NCBI GenBank assembly: GCA_946811695.1
Contig: OX328128.1
Location: forward strand, 25,142,701 to 25,206,700
Length of the DNA stretch: 64,000 nucleotides
Origin: Gonocerus acuteangulatus
Lineage: Eukaryota; Arthropoda; Insecta; Hemiptera; Coreidae
Reading direction: 5' to 3'
The notes under the pieces are model-generated. The model saw only the letters and a program-made list of their open reading frames with translations. It was not told where the DNA came from and did no database searches. The first letter of the stretch is position 1. The number at the start of each line of letters is the position of its first letter. The translations under genes and the position numbers were made by a program. Shown here piece after piece: positions 22,545-34,367 of this stretch.

Positions 22545-22985
22545 CATTATAGGCATACTTGCTATGCGTTTCCGCTCGCTACGCTCGCTCAAAAATATAT
22601 CAAAACTCTAGTCAATCCTCTAGTCTATCCAACTCGCTAAAATTAATAGAATTCTATTAATTTTTCCGAGTAAGACACCAATCGCTTTTCTTTGTTAGGA
22701 ACATCGCGAACTAATTGTAAAAGACCCATTTTACATAACAATATTACTAACATAAGCAGAGCTTTTTCATAAACATAAGCTAATTCACTGTTGAAGGTTA
22801 CTTTACTCCCAGCAAGAACCAATACAATTCGTCATCGGAATCCTCCAATAGGAAGGCAAAAGAGTTATGCGCATGCGCTGAATCACTGATACAATCACTA
22901 CTGTACTTCAAAAGTAACTGGATGTGGTCTTCGCAAAAAGACCCGAAATATATAGACCTATACTGCAAAAACCACTTCTGGACAG
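22545..22985. repeat. Interspersed repeat R1, copy 1
   Basis: This segment matches 34865-35165 in inverse orientation: GCTATGCGTTTCCGCTCG, GTCAATCC..., an AT-rich palindrome around TTAATAGAATTC, and GTAACTGGATGTGGTCTTCG at the other end. Part also lies inside the Copia-borne MITE (1770-1830), and a piece occurs at 35570-35620. Probably a non-autonomous DNA element. Confidence 0.6.
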
Positions 22986-23098
22986 TACTGTCACCAAATG
23001 AGTCGTCACCTGACATCGCGAATCTTATTTGCAGTTTAGGGCGCATATTTTTACCCTTTTTGAAAAAGAAAATCATAATGTGTCGGAAATCAACTTGA

Positions 23099-23305
23099 CG
23101 GAGACCCGGTGGCCGTGAAGGTTAAGGCGTGAGCACTTATCACTCCGTGCCAAAGGTCGTGGGTTCGATTCCCACTAGGGGCGGTGGCTTTTCTTTAGAA
23201 AAAAGAAAAGGCATCACCCCAATCCTGGCTAGAAAAGGGTGGTAACCTATTGATATCCCGTCCTAAAATTCGTACTTAATAATAAATGGACGTTAAAATT
23301 TAAAT
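23099..23305 (+). mobile_element. tRNA-derived SINE, family B, with 12-bp TSD
   Basis: GAGACCCGGTGGCCGTGAAG (box A region), GTGGGTTCGATTCCCACTAG (box B), a body with AAAAGGCATCACCCCAATCC, and the tail ..GACGTTAAAATTTAAAT. The perfect target duplication AAATCAACTTGA lies at 23087-23098 and 23306-23317. Confidence 0.92.
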
Positions 23306-23395
23306 AAATCAACTTGATCGTTGCTTATGTTAGCAGGTCCGATTCGCACGAGCTGAGTAATCTCACAGCGTTTCCGTTCATTTTTTTTTAATTAT

Positions 23396-23750
23396 ATTTT
23401 TCAGGCCAATCAGGTCACCCATTTTCAAACTTTTTATATTTTAATAATTTTAAAGAATATTTCGGCTTGATGCCATCATGGAAAAAGAATTTCAAAATCT
23501 TAGAACACCAGCAAAACATTTTTCTTACAAACATGTAACGCACTGTATCTTACTTATTTATTAATATTACAGTTTAAAAAAATATCACAATTTTACATGA
23601 TTCACATAATTTCTTTGCTTGTCGACATTTTTAATTTCTTTTTCCAGATATTCCCTGATGATGGCATTAAGCCGAAATATTGTTTAAAATTATTAAAATA
23701 TAAAAACTTTGAAACTGGGAGACCTGATTGGCCTTTTTCATTTTTATGAA
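23396..23750. mobile_element. Inverted-repeat element L1 with hammerhead-like cores
   Basis: Arms of ~95 bp (about 23396-23490 and 23655-23750) are inverted copies. They share GGCCAATCAGGTC, AAATATAAA..., TTCGGCTT and GCCATCAT. The right arm keeps CTGATGA (23655-23661), a short GGC/GCC stem and GAAA (23674-23677). The left arm is degenerate (CATGATGG..GAAA). Confidence 0.65.
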
Positions 23751-23849
23751 ACCCTGATAACTTAGTGGAGGTTTCAAAAAGTGGTAGCACTTATCAGCTC
23801 AATATTATTATTTAAACTTTAACCTCCACTTATACATCAAAAACATTTT

Positions 23850-24211
23850 TGAGACGGTTACCACCTTTTTCTAGCCTGGATGCCTTTTCTTCTAGTGCTG
23901 GTGCCAATTTTTTTGTCGAGAGAAAACCCATCACCCCACGAAGTGGGAATCGAACCCACGACCTTAACCCTTAATTAGTGGCGTCGGGTCATATTGACCC
24001 GAATGTATTTGTTTATTCGACCTTTGCCCTTTGAAATCTTTGTATTTCAATAAATATTATTGTTTATTATTATTTATTTAAATTACTTTACCCCAAAAAA
24101 ATCAATTTAAAGTTTGTTTCACTGGGTCCCCGACACCATTAATTATGGAAGAAAAATCACGCCACTAATTAAGGGTTAAGCACACGCCTTAGAACTTACG
24201 GCCACCGGGTC
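23850..24211 (-). mobile_element. tRNA-derived SINE, family B, split by piggyBac-type MITE
   Basis: Minus-strand order: GACCCGGTGGCCGTAAG, a SINE head broken by 23968-24175, then GTCGTGGGTTCGATTCCCAC, then the family body with GGCTAGAAAAAGGTGGTAACC. Excising the insert with one TTAA restores the alignment with the copy at 23099. Confidence 0.88.
23968..24175. mobile_element. PiggyBac-type MITE (TTAA target)
   Basis: The 208-bp insert has 16-17 bp terminal inverted repeats CCCTTAATTAGTGGCG. It is flanked on both sides by TTAA (23964-23967 and 24176-24179). TTAA duplication plus CCC-starting ends is the hallmark of the piggyBac superfamily. An internal GGGTCATATTGACCC palindrome follows the left end. 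There is no coding capacity. Confidence 0.88.
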
Positions 24212-24352
24212 TGCAATGATTAGAATGGAAACAGTTAAAGATTTGTTTCGATCTTTCGAGAATTATGTAAACAAGTATAGAAAAGTAAAGTCAGATTAAA
24301 TGACATAATGATTTAAGGCGTTACAAAAGGGCCGCCTTGGGAAAGGACGAGG

Positions 24353-24582
24353 CATGGGCGTATATAAGGGGGGCTGCAGCCCAAACGAATATTGATTTCA
24401 TCAGTAAAAATGTGTCATAAAAAATTAAATGAGAATACTTAGCTCAGAAAAAATTATTTTTTTGGGGTATGATAGCGTTTTAGTTGGCTAACTATTCCAA
24501 GTTCTAGATTGTTAGTATTCCATCCCACCGAAATTCTCCCAGAACCCCCCCCCCCCGAAATGATTTCCTATATACGGCCATG
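24353..24582. mobile_element. hAT-type MITE, CATGGGCG ends, copy 1
   Basis: A 230-bp element with inverted ends CATGGGCGTATATAAGGGGG / CATGGCCGTATATAGG and a C14-type run near the right end. The flanking 8-mers GGACGAGG and GGGTGAGG match 6 of 8. It is the same family as 28002-28249. Confidence 0.75.
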
Positions 24583-24618
24583 GGGTGAGGGTCTGAACAA
24601 CTTGGTCATCTTAGTGTT

Positions 24619-24810
24619 TTTTTTATTTATTTTTTTTTTACGGCGCAACGACATAAATCTTGGCCATTAGTAGCACCGACGTCCAGGGTGCAGCCAGGAA
24701 TTCTCTCAGGGAGCCCTGAGATGAGAAAATTTCTGGCGCCGGCGGGGATCGAACCCACCATCTCCCGCTTATGAATCTAGCGCGCTAGCCACTAGACCAT
24801 GGGAGACCCT
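24619..24810 (-). mobile_element. tRNA-derived SINE, family A, with 11-bp TSD
   Basis: Minus-strand GGTCTCCCATGGTCTAGTGG, box B GGTTCGATCCCCGCC, and a body with TCAGGGCTCCCTGAGAG. The tail ends GTTGCGCCGTAAAAAA. The perfect target duplication ATCTTAGTGTT is at 24608-24618 and 24811-24821. Confidence 0.93.
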
Positions 24811-25343
24811 ATCTTAGTGTTAAACCTACTTTAGTCAACATTACACAAAAGTTTAACAAAACTTTTCCTATCGTAATACTAACTCGCTCCTAATGTAGAA
24901 ACACGATGTTGCTGTAGAAATGGCCCGCATTGTATAACCGTTCTGGATTCCTCCGCTTCTACTGCAGGCAGCAAGGTCTCGTCTGCCATCTGCGCAGGAG
25001 TCGGTGTTTTCGAATGTCACACTCCGTCTAACATGTACGTGTGACTGTAAGCGTTTATTCTAAAAATTATGACCGGTTCATTATTCATGAGCAGCTTTGG
25101 AAGAAGGACGAAAGCCCAAATACAAACACACAAAGTGCAAAAGTGAATATGTAATGTTCACAGGAATTCCCGCTCAAACATTGTGATAATGCCGTCTATT
25201 TTACGCTTAAAAAAAAACTGTTTGCAGTGCTATCCAAGTTTAATATCTTTCATTGAAAATACAAATCGTTTACTCTCAACATCTCTTCACCGCTAAACAT
25301 ATTTATGCTAAAAGTAAATAACTAACTATAAAATAATTAATAG

Positions 25344-25347
<4 letters not shown>

Positions 25348-25391
<44 letters not shown>
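25348..25391. repeat. (TA)n microsatellite
   Basis: About 44 bp of TA outside the HelA copy, at the left edge of the L2 inverted-repeat locus. Confidence 0.95.
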
Positions 25392-25393
<2 letters not shown>

Positions 25394-25571
25394 GTAGTTG
25401 GTAACAGCTTATTAAGTATTCAATAGTTTTTTATTAGCGCAGTTCCTCCCTCCCCTGTAGGGAGGAACCCCGCTTATAAGGTTAATACAATGAAACAATC
25501 CGGAAGTGCCGACAAGAAAATTTCGCGTTTCAGAACCCCTAGAGACCGAAAATAACGGTGGTTCAAATTTG

Positions 25572-25657
<86 letters not shown>
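25572..25657. repeat. (TA)n tract inside HelA
   Basis: About 86 bp of TA repeats with a few TG and TTTA interruptions. The position relative to the HelA 5' end is the same as in the other copies. Confidence 0.95.
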
Positions 25658-25662
<5 letters not shown>

Positions 25663-28001
25663 CTGTTCGCTCATTTCTGGCTTCCCTGATGGTCCGATTT
25701 TGATGAAATTTGGTACAAAAATCTACCGTCCAATTTGAAAGGTCAAGTTCGTTAACCAGCAAAATCCGCCCACTGGAAGATGGCGTTTGGGGCGAAATTC
25801 GCGCAAAAAAATCGTAACGCTTACGTTTTTGAGTTCATAAGCTTGTAAGTACTCTTTTAATAGGCTTCTTGGGCTAGAAAACGAATGGAACCATTTTCAA
25901 GGCGATAGCTTTAACCGTTTTCGAGAAAACTGAAAAATAATTTTTGAATGCCGGTTTTGGTTTGGGTACTTAGAATCATGGGATTCAGTTGAAACATTTA
26001 CTGTATGTTCTACTTTCATTAAAACTAATATGTTGAAATTTTGGTTGCGGTTGGAGTTAAGGAAGGGTTAGAATAAAATATTTTATTAACAGACATAAAA
26101 AAGTTTTGGTAACTTTGTATACTTTCCTTAATATCTCGAAAAAGGTTGAGAATTTGGGAAACGGAAGAATACCCTTAGAAAGCTTACTAAATGCTCTACA
26201 AAAAAGGTTCTAATGAAAGTTTTGATTAGGCGATGTCAATCGGAGAAATAAGTGCTTAAAACTTTAAAGTAATTGATTTCGCTTATTCGAACTGTTCTTT
26301 TTGTCTTTGATTTTGATACTTAAAATTATGGGATTCAGTTGAAACATTTTCTGCATGTTTGAATTTCATCAAAACTAATATGTTAAAATTTTGGTTACGT
26401 TTAGAGCTAAGGAAGGATTAGAATAAAATATTTTATTAACAGACATGAAATGTTTTGGGAACTTCGTATACATTCCCTAATATCTCGAAGACGGTTAGGA
26501 ATATTGGTAAACGGAGGGTTACCATGCGAAAGCTTACTAAATGTTCTAAAAAAAGATTCTGAAACAATTTTTGATTAGGCTATGTCAATCGGAGAAATAA
26601 GTGCTTAAACTTTGAAGTAATTGATTTCGTTTATTCGAACGGTTCTTTTTGTTTGTTTTTATTCCTTGTTATTTTTTAATTGCTTAAAGTTGGATAATGT
26701 ATTTGACAATAAAACAGATTAATTAAAATAAGAAAAACAATTCATTGTTAAAAATATATCAGGCTGTACCGTATGAAATGTCAGTTTTTTGATTTGTCGA
26801 TTTCCTTCAAATGTCTTGAAACTGTCGAGGCTCCTACTCCGAGTTCTTTGGCATATTCCCTAGTGTTTTTAATTGCTTATAGTAGTCAAATGTATTTGTC
26901 AATAAAACAGGATACGTATAATTAGAATCAATATTTTGTTTGTTAGAATTCGAAGATGCCGTATGAATATCTAGATTACAGTACTGGTGTTGATTTCGTT
27001 CTTTAGAATTATTCTTGGTATTCCCTATTTTCATCTGTTACCCATAGTTTTTTATTGTTAGTAGGGTTTTCTTATTGATTATAGAATATAAATCTATTTG
27101 GCTATAAAACAGGATACTTAAAATTAGTGACAATATTTCGGAGATTTCTGAGCGAAATACTTTTAAGATTTTCTACCACCACGAACGGCTTTTTTCCTCT
27201 ATTTTTATCCACTAGATAGGCTTTATTTTGCATATTATTCTATATAAGTTTTATTCAGCAGGGGATTCTGATGAAATGTCGTGTTTTTGCTGTGGATTTT
27301 AAATACGATGTATCTAAGATTGGATAACATTAGCGAGTCTACATAGTTAAGAACCGACGACGGAGGATTACTTCTTGCTATGATTTAGTCTACATATGTA
27401 TATTAAGTCCTAAATCCAAAAAATAAACTTCACAACGGTTAGATACTATGAGCGAATATGGCGGTTCAATGCCCGTAGAAACAAGGGGGCCGCAGGAAAT
27501 TTACCTGCTAAGAGTTAATCCTCAAGAGCTGTAAGTATACCCCAGGTGTCTGCCGACACAAATACAAAGCCTAGGCGGAAAGCACCCCAAGAACACAGAT
27601 CCAAACATAGGTTATATACTAAATATTCATAAAGACTATTTAGTTGTAAACCGATTCATCAATTAGCAATCAATAGTTTTCAACAAAGGTTATATACTAA
27701 ATATTGATAAAAAGTATTTAATTAGAAAAAAAAAAAACTATATTCCACAAGACTTGTTTTTGGTCCATTAGTGTCTACTCCATAGACTTAATTAGGTATA
27801 TTATTCTATTGTAGTTGGGCAACTAAACTTTGTTTTATTTTGTTAAATAAAGTTTTTTTTTCTTGACTTGTTATTCGTCAAGACTTTTATTTGTCCTTGT
27901 GTATTTACTAGATCGGTTTTATTCGGCATATTATTCTATATAGGCTATATTAGGCAGGGTATTCTACTCAATCTTGTGTACTTCTTCTTGAACCTTCTGT
28001 A

Positions 28002-28249
28002 CATGGGCGTATATAAAAACAATTTCGGGGGGGGGGGCTGAGACCATTTCCAGGGTATGGAATACTAAATATTTGGAGCTTGGAATAGTTTTAGGCAACT
28101 AAAAAAAAATATAATAAATAAAATATGTTTTATGAACTAAGTGATCTTATTTAATTTATTTTTAAGGGTTTTACGAGAAGTTTTTATCATAAATTCAAAA
28201 TTTCGGGAGGGGCTGCAGCCCCCTCAGCCCCCCCTCATATACGCCCATG
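28002..28249. mobile_element. hAT-type MITE, CATGGGCG ends, copy 2
   Basis: A 248-bp element with inverted ends CATGGGCGTATAT..GGGGGGCTGAG on both sides. It has a perfect 8-bp target duplication CTTCTGTA at 27994-28001 and 28250-28257. The 8-bp duplication points to the hAT (or P/Kolobok-like 8-bp) class. It is nested in the HelA copy. Confidence 0.9.
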
Positions 28250-29328
28250 CTTCTGTATCCTCTAGAAAGGCTTTATTAGGCATATTTTGTATTGATTTAT
28301 AGAGCTTTGCTTTAGAATGAGAGCCAGATTCTGTAATTTCCGCTTCTGTGTAAAAGTTAGCTACTGTCGGTGTCCCTGACGCCTTAATATCACTTTTATT
28401 CGAGATGTTCGAGAGGATTTTGACAATTTTCACGAGATATATAAAAAAAAATAAGTTTATTTCTTTTCTAAGCTTATCAAATGGCACTAGGGACATGAAC
28501 GGAACCGCGCTGAGATGCTGCAGTTTCTGCGAGTCGGACTTTATTAATTACATTTTTGTCGTGGAAACGCTTCGGCTATAAGCCATTTTCAATCCAATTT
28601 GTCTGTGAAAATGGCTTAAACCCGAAACGTTTGATTGAAAATGGCTTATAGCCGAAACGTTTCCACGACAAAAATGTAATTAAAATAAAAAACTATTGAA
28701 GACTTTATAAGCTGTTACCAACTACCTAGAACATCTTAGTTTTCAACTTATGATCTACAACATATATATATATATGGTGTTTTTTTGTCAGTCTCTCTGT
28801 CTGTATGTCCTTATAAAAATCCTCACCGTTTGAGCAATTTTTACCAAACTTGGCACACATGTACGTCTTGATCCGGGGAGTGCGATAGGCTAGATTAAGA
28901 TCGACTAAAGTTTGGAGGTCACTGGTTCGAAACTGTGAACCCGAACAGTTACAGATTATTTATTTATAAGTGATTCGCTACTACTGGGATTTCAATCCTT
29001 CTAGCTCGTACCTGTATGGTCTAATGAACCAGCATTAAGATGGGTATTTAATTTAATTATTTCCATAACCAGAGGTTTAGAAATGTCTGTAATATGCCTA
29101 GAAGCCTGTGGTTATTCAGCAGATTTCTTCAAATGCGAGTGTATAGTTTATTGTCCTTCAAGTAAGAAAGTATTGTATTTATGTACTGGCTGCTACAGTT
29201 ACAGATTAGATTTTAATATTACTTATTTCGTTTCTGAATTATTTTTTTGCTTTTCTAGATGCAGAAAGTACGTGTAGCATGGCACGCCGGGTAATACAAG
29301 TGTAAAATAAATTAATGCAATCAACACA

Positions 29329-29330
<2 letters not shown>

Positions 29331-29391
<61 letters not shown>
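29331..29391. repeat. (TA)n microsatellite
   Basis: About 60 bp of TA followed by GCGTGTGTGTATA. Confidence 0.95.
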
Positions 29392-29395
<4 letters not shown>

Positions 29396-29499
29396 TGTGT
29401 GTATATTATTCATTTACTTGAATTTTAATGTCAATTTATAATTAACTCAAGATTTTAGGACTTGTTATCTATAAGATGCCTTTTTCCCGCCCTTTTTCC

Positions 29500-30901
29500 A
29501 CAAGAAAATAAAGTAATGAGCTTTGCCACAACTTAGGATTGGTCGAGTTTGGTAACCAGCTAAATCCGTCCATCTGAAGCCGGATCCAAATTACTAATTA
29601 ACCGACCATAAATTTCGTTATGTTACAATGAAACCGCCGTATACCACTTGGATATATAAAAAAAAAAGTCCGACTCGCAGGAACTGCGTCATCTTAGCGC
29701 GGTTACGTACATATCGAAGAAATGGAATAGATTAGCATCACAAATGACACGAAACTGGCAGTAGCGAACTTACCCAGAATCGGATAATTCTTAATCTATA
29801 ATTCGTATAAGTCAATACAATTATGTACTGAAAACGTACTTACTCTTCGACTACTGCTGAGAAGGCTCTAATCTAAACAACCAAAATTTCGTTGTAATTT
29901 TAAGTATCTTGTTTTACTGTTATAATCAACTGTAAATAAGTGCTTCATGGCGAATAAAATTCCGTTCTGTCGTGGTTAAATCTTTCTATAAAATAAGAAA
30001 TAACGATAACTTCAGTTGTAGGCTATAAGCAAGGTTATATAGATAGGAGAATTCAAAACAATCTAAGCATACGTCATCATGATTAGCCACAGCCATCTTG
30101 ATTACCACAGCCACTCCAAACGTATTACCAATACCTTTCACCGTTTCTTAGCTTATTTTACTAAAATAGTAATTTTACTGATAAATTCGATTTAAAACAA
30201 AAAACAAACAATTAAAAAGTGACATAAACAAAGAGAAAACCCCTTTCAAAACAACCAAACAAACACTTTTTAAGTTTTAAGCGCTTATATCTCTAATTGA
30301 CGTTGCTCTATCGAATATTAGAACCTTCAGAACCTTTTTTGTAGAGAATGTAGTAAGCATTCAAATGGTCACTTTCCACTTACCACGATTTCTTAACCGT
30401 TATCGAGAAATTTTCAAAAAATGTATGAAGATCCGAAAAATTTTCATGTCTATTAATAAATTTTTTTTTTCGCATACTTCCTGAACCCCAAAGATAGCCA
30501 AAATTTAAACATCTTAGTTGGGATTAATTTCCAAGATGTAGAAAATATTTCAATTGAATCCTGCGATTCTAAGTACCCACAAAAAAATAATGACTTACAA
30601 AAATATTGATTCCACTTTTCTCAAAAACGGTTACAGATATCGCCTTCAAAATGGTTTCATTCGTTTTCCTTTGTTAAGAAACCTATAAAACAAGTACCCG
30701 CAAGCATATAAACTCAAAAACTTAAGCGTGACGATTATTTTGCGCGAATTTCGGCCCAAACACTATCTTCCCGTGGGCGGTTTCTGCTGGTTAACGAACT
30801 TGACCTTTCAAATTAGAAGACAGATTTTTGTACCAAATTTCATCAAAATCGGGCCATTTTTGAGCTTGATAGAGCGTTAACAGACTAGCATATATATAAA
30901 A

Positions 30902-30957
<56 letters not shown>

Positions 30958-31341
30958 TGAACCACCTTTACTTTCGTGATTTATGGGGTCTGAAACGAGA
31001 AAGATTCTGGTCGGCACTTCCGGATTGCGTCGTGAGGTCAACCTCATAAGCGGGTTCTCCCTATGGAGATAGGGGGTAACCGCGCTAAAACAAAACAAAA
31101 AAAATGTGTTGTAAAATTAACTAAATCGGTCCATTCGAAGTTGGGGTTTACTACGGGGAAAAATAAATGAAAACTAAGAATTGAGTTGGCTGATCATTAA
31201 ATATCTAGAAGCCCGACACTATTCTTGTATATTCTGTATTTATATGTTGTTGTTGTTTTTAAACAAATTATTTAGGGGTGCAGCGGTCACTAACATCTCA
31301 TGGAGGAATGAACTTAGTAATACAGCTCCTTCGTGACGGAC
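29500..31341 (+). mobile_element. HelB copy interrupted by HelA
   Basis: HelB internal blocks occur at 29555-29660 (ACTAATTAACCGACC.TAAATTTC) and resume at 31103-31341 (TAAATCGGTCCATTCGAAG, ..AATACAGCTCCTTCGTGACGGAC). They are split by the HelA copy at 29667-31088. The 5' end is not delimited. Confidence 0.55.
29667..31088 (-). mobile_element. HelA copy nested in HelB
   Basis: It starts AGTCCGACTCGCAGGAACTG and TTAGCGCGGTTACG. It ends with a (TA)n tract (30904-30952), ACTTTCGTGATTTATGGGGT, the hairpin GGTTCTCCC..GGGGGTAACC and GCGCTAA. A1-rich flanks on both sides suit an A/T-rich insertion site. Confidence 0.8.
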
Positions 31342-31745
31342 CACAAATAGAAAATATATTTAATTTGTTAATAAGTAGTATATTTTTGCTGGGTTGCTTC
31401 CCTTCGTTTTCGTGGTTGTGGTGGGGGACAAATTGTTTACCCCCAAAGTATTTATTTCCGAGGAAATATAGCCTCAAAATAAAAATACTGTTCATAATTT
31501 CAGATCTTTAAGCGAATCCTCGAAATTGCTTAATAATGAGACGGTTGCGAAATTTCCTGTTTATTGTGTAACAAAGTGTTTAAATGACAATACACACGTG
31601 CCAATTCGAATGGGAAGCTATTTCGACAAAACCTCTTTGTTATTTTGTAATTCTTGTTTAAATTGGTTTATTTTTATTTTTTTCTTCTCTGAAGTGCTTT
31701 CTTGAATCAAAGAAATATCAAACAAATATCAACTTGATTCTAAAA

Positions 31746-33112
31746 AGTCCGATTCGCAGGAACTGCGTCATCTTAGCGCGGTTCCGTTCTTATCTCTAGT
31801 GTTTATGAAGGCATAGAATAGAAACAGTTATTACTTTGTTTAGATCAATAGCGAAACACCTATCCAAATGAAATCTCAAACAAACCAGTCTTGAAAGGTC
31901 TTGATTTACAATCTTACCTGTATGGGTCAGCTCTACCATAAGTCGGGCAGAAAGGCCTCCGCTCAGAGGCATTTGGAAAGCCTTGGGATCTCTCTCTTTG
32001 AACGCTACATTTCTAACAATAAATTGATCTTCTTATTTTACTTAATCTGTTTTATTGTCAAATACATTATCTGACTATAAGCAATTTAAAAATAACAAGG
32101 AATAAAACAGACAAAAAGAACAGTTCGAATAAGCGAAATCAATTACTTTAAAGTTTTAAGCACTTATTTCTCCGATTGACATCGCCTAATCAAAACTTTC
32201 ATCAGAACCATTTTTGTAGAGCATTTAGTGAGCTTTCTAATGGTCATCTTTCGTTTCCCAAGATTCTCAACCTTTTTCGAGATATTAAGGAAAGTATACA
32301 AAGTTACCAAAACTTTTTATGTCTGTTAATAAAATATTTTATTCTAACCCTTCCTAAACTCTAAACGTAACAAAAATTTCAACATATTAGGTTTAATGAA
32401 TGTAGAACATGCAGAAAATGTTTCAACTGAATCCCATAATTCTAAGTACCAAAATCAAAGAGAAAAAAAACAGTTCGAATAAGCGAAATCAATTACTTTA
32501 AAGTTTTATGCACTTATTTCTCCGATTGACATCGCCTAATCAAAACTTTCTTTAGAATCATTTTTGTAGAGCATTTAGTGACCTTTCTAATGGTCATTTT
32601 CCGTTTCCCAAGGTTCTCAACCTTTTTCGAGATATTAAGGAAAGTATACAAAGTTACCAAAACTTTTCATGTCTGTTCATAAAATATTTTATTCTAACCC
32701 TTCCTTAACTCCAAACGTAACATAATTTTCAACATATTAGTTTTAATGAAATTAGAACATGCAGATAATGTTTCAACTGAATCCCGTGATTCTAAGTACC
32801 CAAACCAAAAACGGAATTCAAAAACTATTTTTCCAATTTTCTCGACAACGGTTAAAGCTATCGCCTTGAAAATGGTTTCATTCGTTTTCCTAGCCCAAGA
32901 AGGCTATAAAACAAGTACTTACAAGCTTATGAACTCAAAAACGTAAGCGTTACGATTTTTTCTGCGCGAATTTCGCCCCAAACGCCATCTTCCAGTGGGC
33001 GGATTTTGCTGGTTAACGAACTTGACCTTTCAAATTGGACGACGGATTTTTGTACCAAATTTCATCAAAATCGGACCATCAGGGAAGCCAGAAATGAGCG
33101 AACAGACAAATA

Positions 33113-33200
<88 letters not shown>

Positions 33201-33338
33201 CAAATTTGAACCACCGTTATTTTCGGTCTCTAGGGGTTCTGAAACGCGAAATTTTCTAGTCGGCACTTCCTGATTGTTTCATTGTATCAACCCTATAAGC
33301 GGGGTTCCTCCCTATGGGGGAGGGAGGAACCGCGCTAA
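31746..33338 (-). mobile_element. HelA complete copy (~1.6 kb)
   Basis: Both ends are intact: AGTCCGATTCGCAGGAACTG with TTAGCGCGGTTCCG, and GGTTCCTCCC..GGGAGGAACC followed by GCGCTAA. An internal unit starting ACAGTTCGAATAAGCGAAAT is duplicated at 32120 and 32470 (period ~350 bp). The (TA)n tract is at 33109-33200. No protein-coding gene is present. The Ile/Tyr-rich ORFs here are TA-repeat artefacts. Confidence 0.85.
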
Positions 33339-33680
33339 AACCCAAAACAAAAGTAGATTGTTCGGCTTCGATGTCTTCTTTGGCGTTCGTTTGTCAATGA
33401 AGATCGTTTCATTGAAGTCTTCTTATTAGGCCTATGATCATGGGAAATTTAAGAGTAATTTCAATAATAACATCAAATGAGGTTAAAAAGAACTGGAAAA
33501 CGTTGTAAGAGCATGGTAAGATTTTGTTGGAAGGAATACAACGTCGTTTAAAAGTTATTTATTGAAACCTGATGAATATATTAAAACGACAAAATCAATA
33601 TAACATTATTTAGAAATAAGTAACTCATGTAAGGAACTTTTTTTTCAAACCACAGGTAAATGTAAGGAGCCACATGTACA

Positions 33681-34300
33681 CGGTTACTGGTAAGTCCATC
33701 CACATCCATCGCGAGGTGATATTCTTGGTCAAAACAAACAATTTTAAGCCCTTATTGCCTTATCCAAAGGTCACTCGTTGTCAACATATTTAATATTTTA
33801 GGTTTTTTTAATTCACTGCTGCTCAGGTTTTGGGTATTTTTTTTACAAGCATTTGGGCTTAATGTTTTTATTGTTTTTGTATTTAATACATTGAGAATAA
33901 ACTATTAATTAAATAAAACTATCAAATTATTATGAGACAACGTTTGGTACGACCGAATAACTAAAATTTACATTATTTTTTTTCCTAAAATCTGTAACTC
34001 TATCTCTCTTAAAACGGATATTAGTGGCTAGTCTTGCAAGTTATACTAAAAATATCTCTGTTTATTAGGCTCCTCAAAAAGGTATAATATTTAGGTAAAA
34101 TGTTTATAATTCCTAGAAAAAAAAAAACGGCAAAATCATTATCAAATTAAAGTTCATGTTCAATATGGCCACCATTATTTCTAATACACTATCGCAATCG
34201 CCGCGTTAATTCGCTTTTAGCAATATGGCAATATGTACTTAAAATTGTTCGATTTGAGCAAAACTATCACCTCGCGATGGATGTGGATAGACTTACCAGT

Positions 34301-34305
<5 letters not shown>
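33681..34305. mobile_element. TIR element with decayed transposase C-terminus
   Basis: Terminal inverted repeats of ~40 bp: GTTACTGGTAAGTCCATCC..CATCGCGAGGTGAT at 33682-33722, and the complement at 34266-34304. The minus strand at about 34220-34150 reads SELTRRLR.CIRNNGGHIE, reminiscent of the C-terminal ends of DDE transposases in insects (inference). Size 625 bp. A TA-rich target is likely. Confidence 0.65.

Positions 34306-34309
<4 letters not shown>

Positions 34310-34361
<52 letters not shown>
34310..34361. repeat. (TA)n microsatellite
   Basis: About 52 bp of TA directly next to the right end of the TIR element. Confidence 0.95.

Positions 34362-34367
<6 letters not shown>

Larger units (their letters stand above)
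25434..28540 (+). mobile_element. HelA (Helentron-like) full-length copy
   Basis: The 5' end TTAGCGCAGTTCCTCCCTCC has the hairpin partner GGGAGGAAC. It is followed by ATTTCGCGTTTCAGAACCCC and a (TA)n tract at 25572-25657. An internal ~350-bp unit is repeated (about 25960 and 26310). The 3' end is GGAACCGCGCTGAGATG with CAGTTTCTGCGAGTCGGACT. It carries a hAT-type MITE (28002-28249) and about 1.3 kb of extra AT-rich sequence without recognised genes. No Rep/helicase was seen, so it is non-autonomous. Confidence 0.75.
25394..28735. mobile_element. Inverted-repeat element L2, interrupted by HelA
   Basis: The left flank of HelA (TAGTTGGTAACAGCTTATTA..CAATAGTTTTTTAT, 25396-25433) plus its right flank (TAATTACATTTTTGTCGTGG, from 28545) form one arm. 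This arm is inverted-complementary to 28640-28735 (..CCACGACAAAAATGTAATTA..CTATTG..GCTGTTACCAACTA). Between the arms are two GAAAATGGCTT..CCGAAACG blocks, degenerate relatives of the hammerhead cores in L3-L5. The original element was therefore ~235 bp before HelA entered. Confidence 0.7.

Noticed and set aside
33006..33273. Ile/Tyr-rich ORFs around TA tracts (also at 25.5, 30.9, 57.0, 59.9 kb)
   Set aside because: They are translations of (TA)n repeats plus the conserved HelA end.
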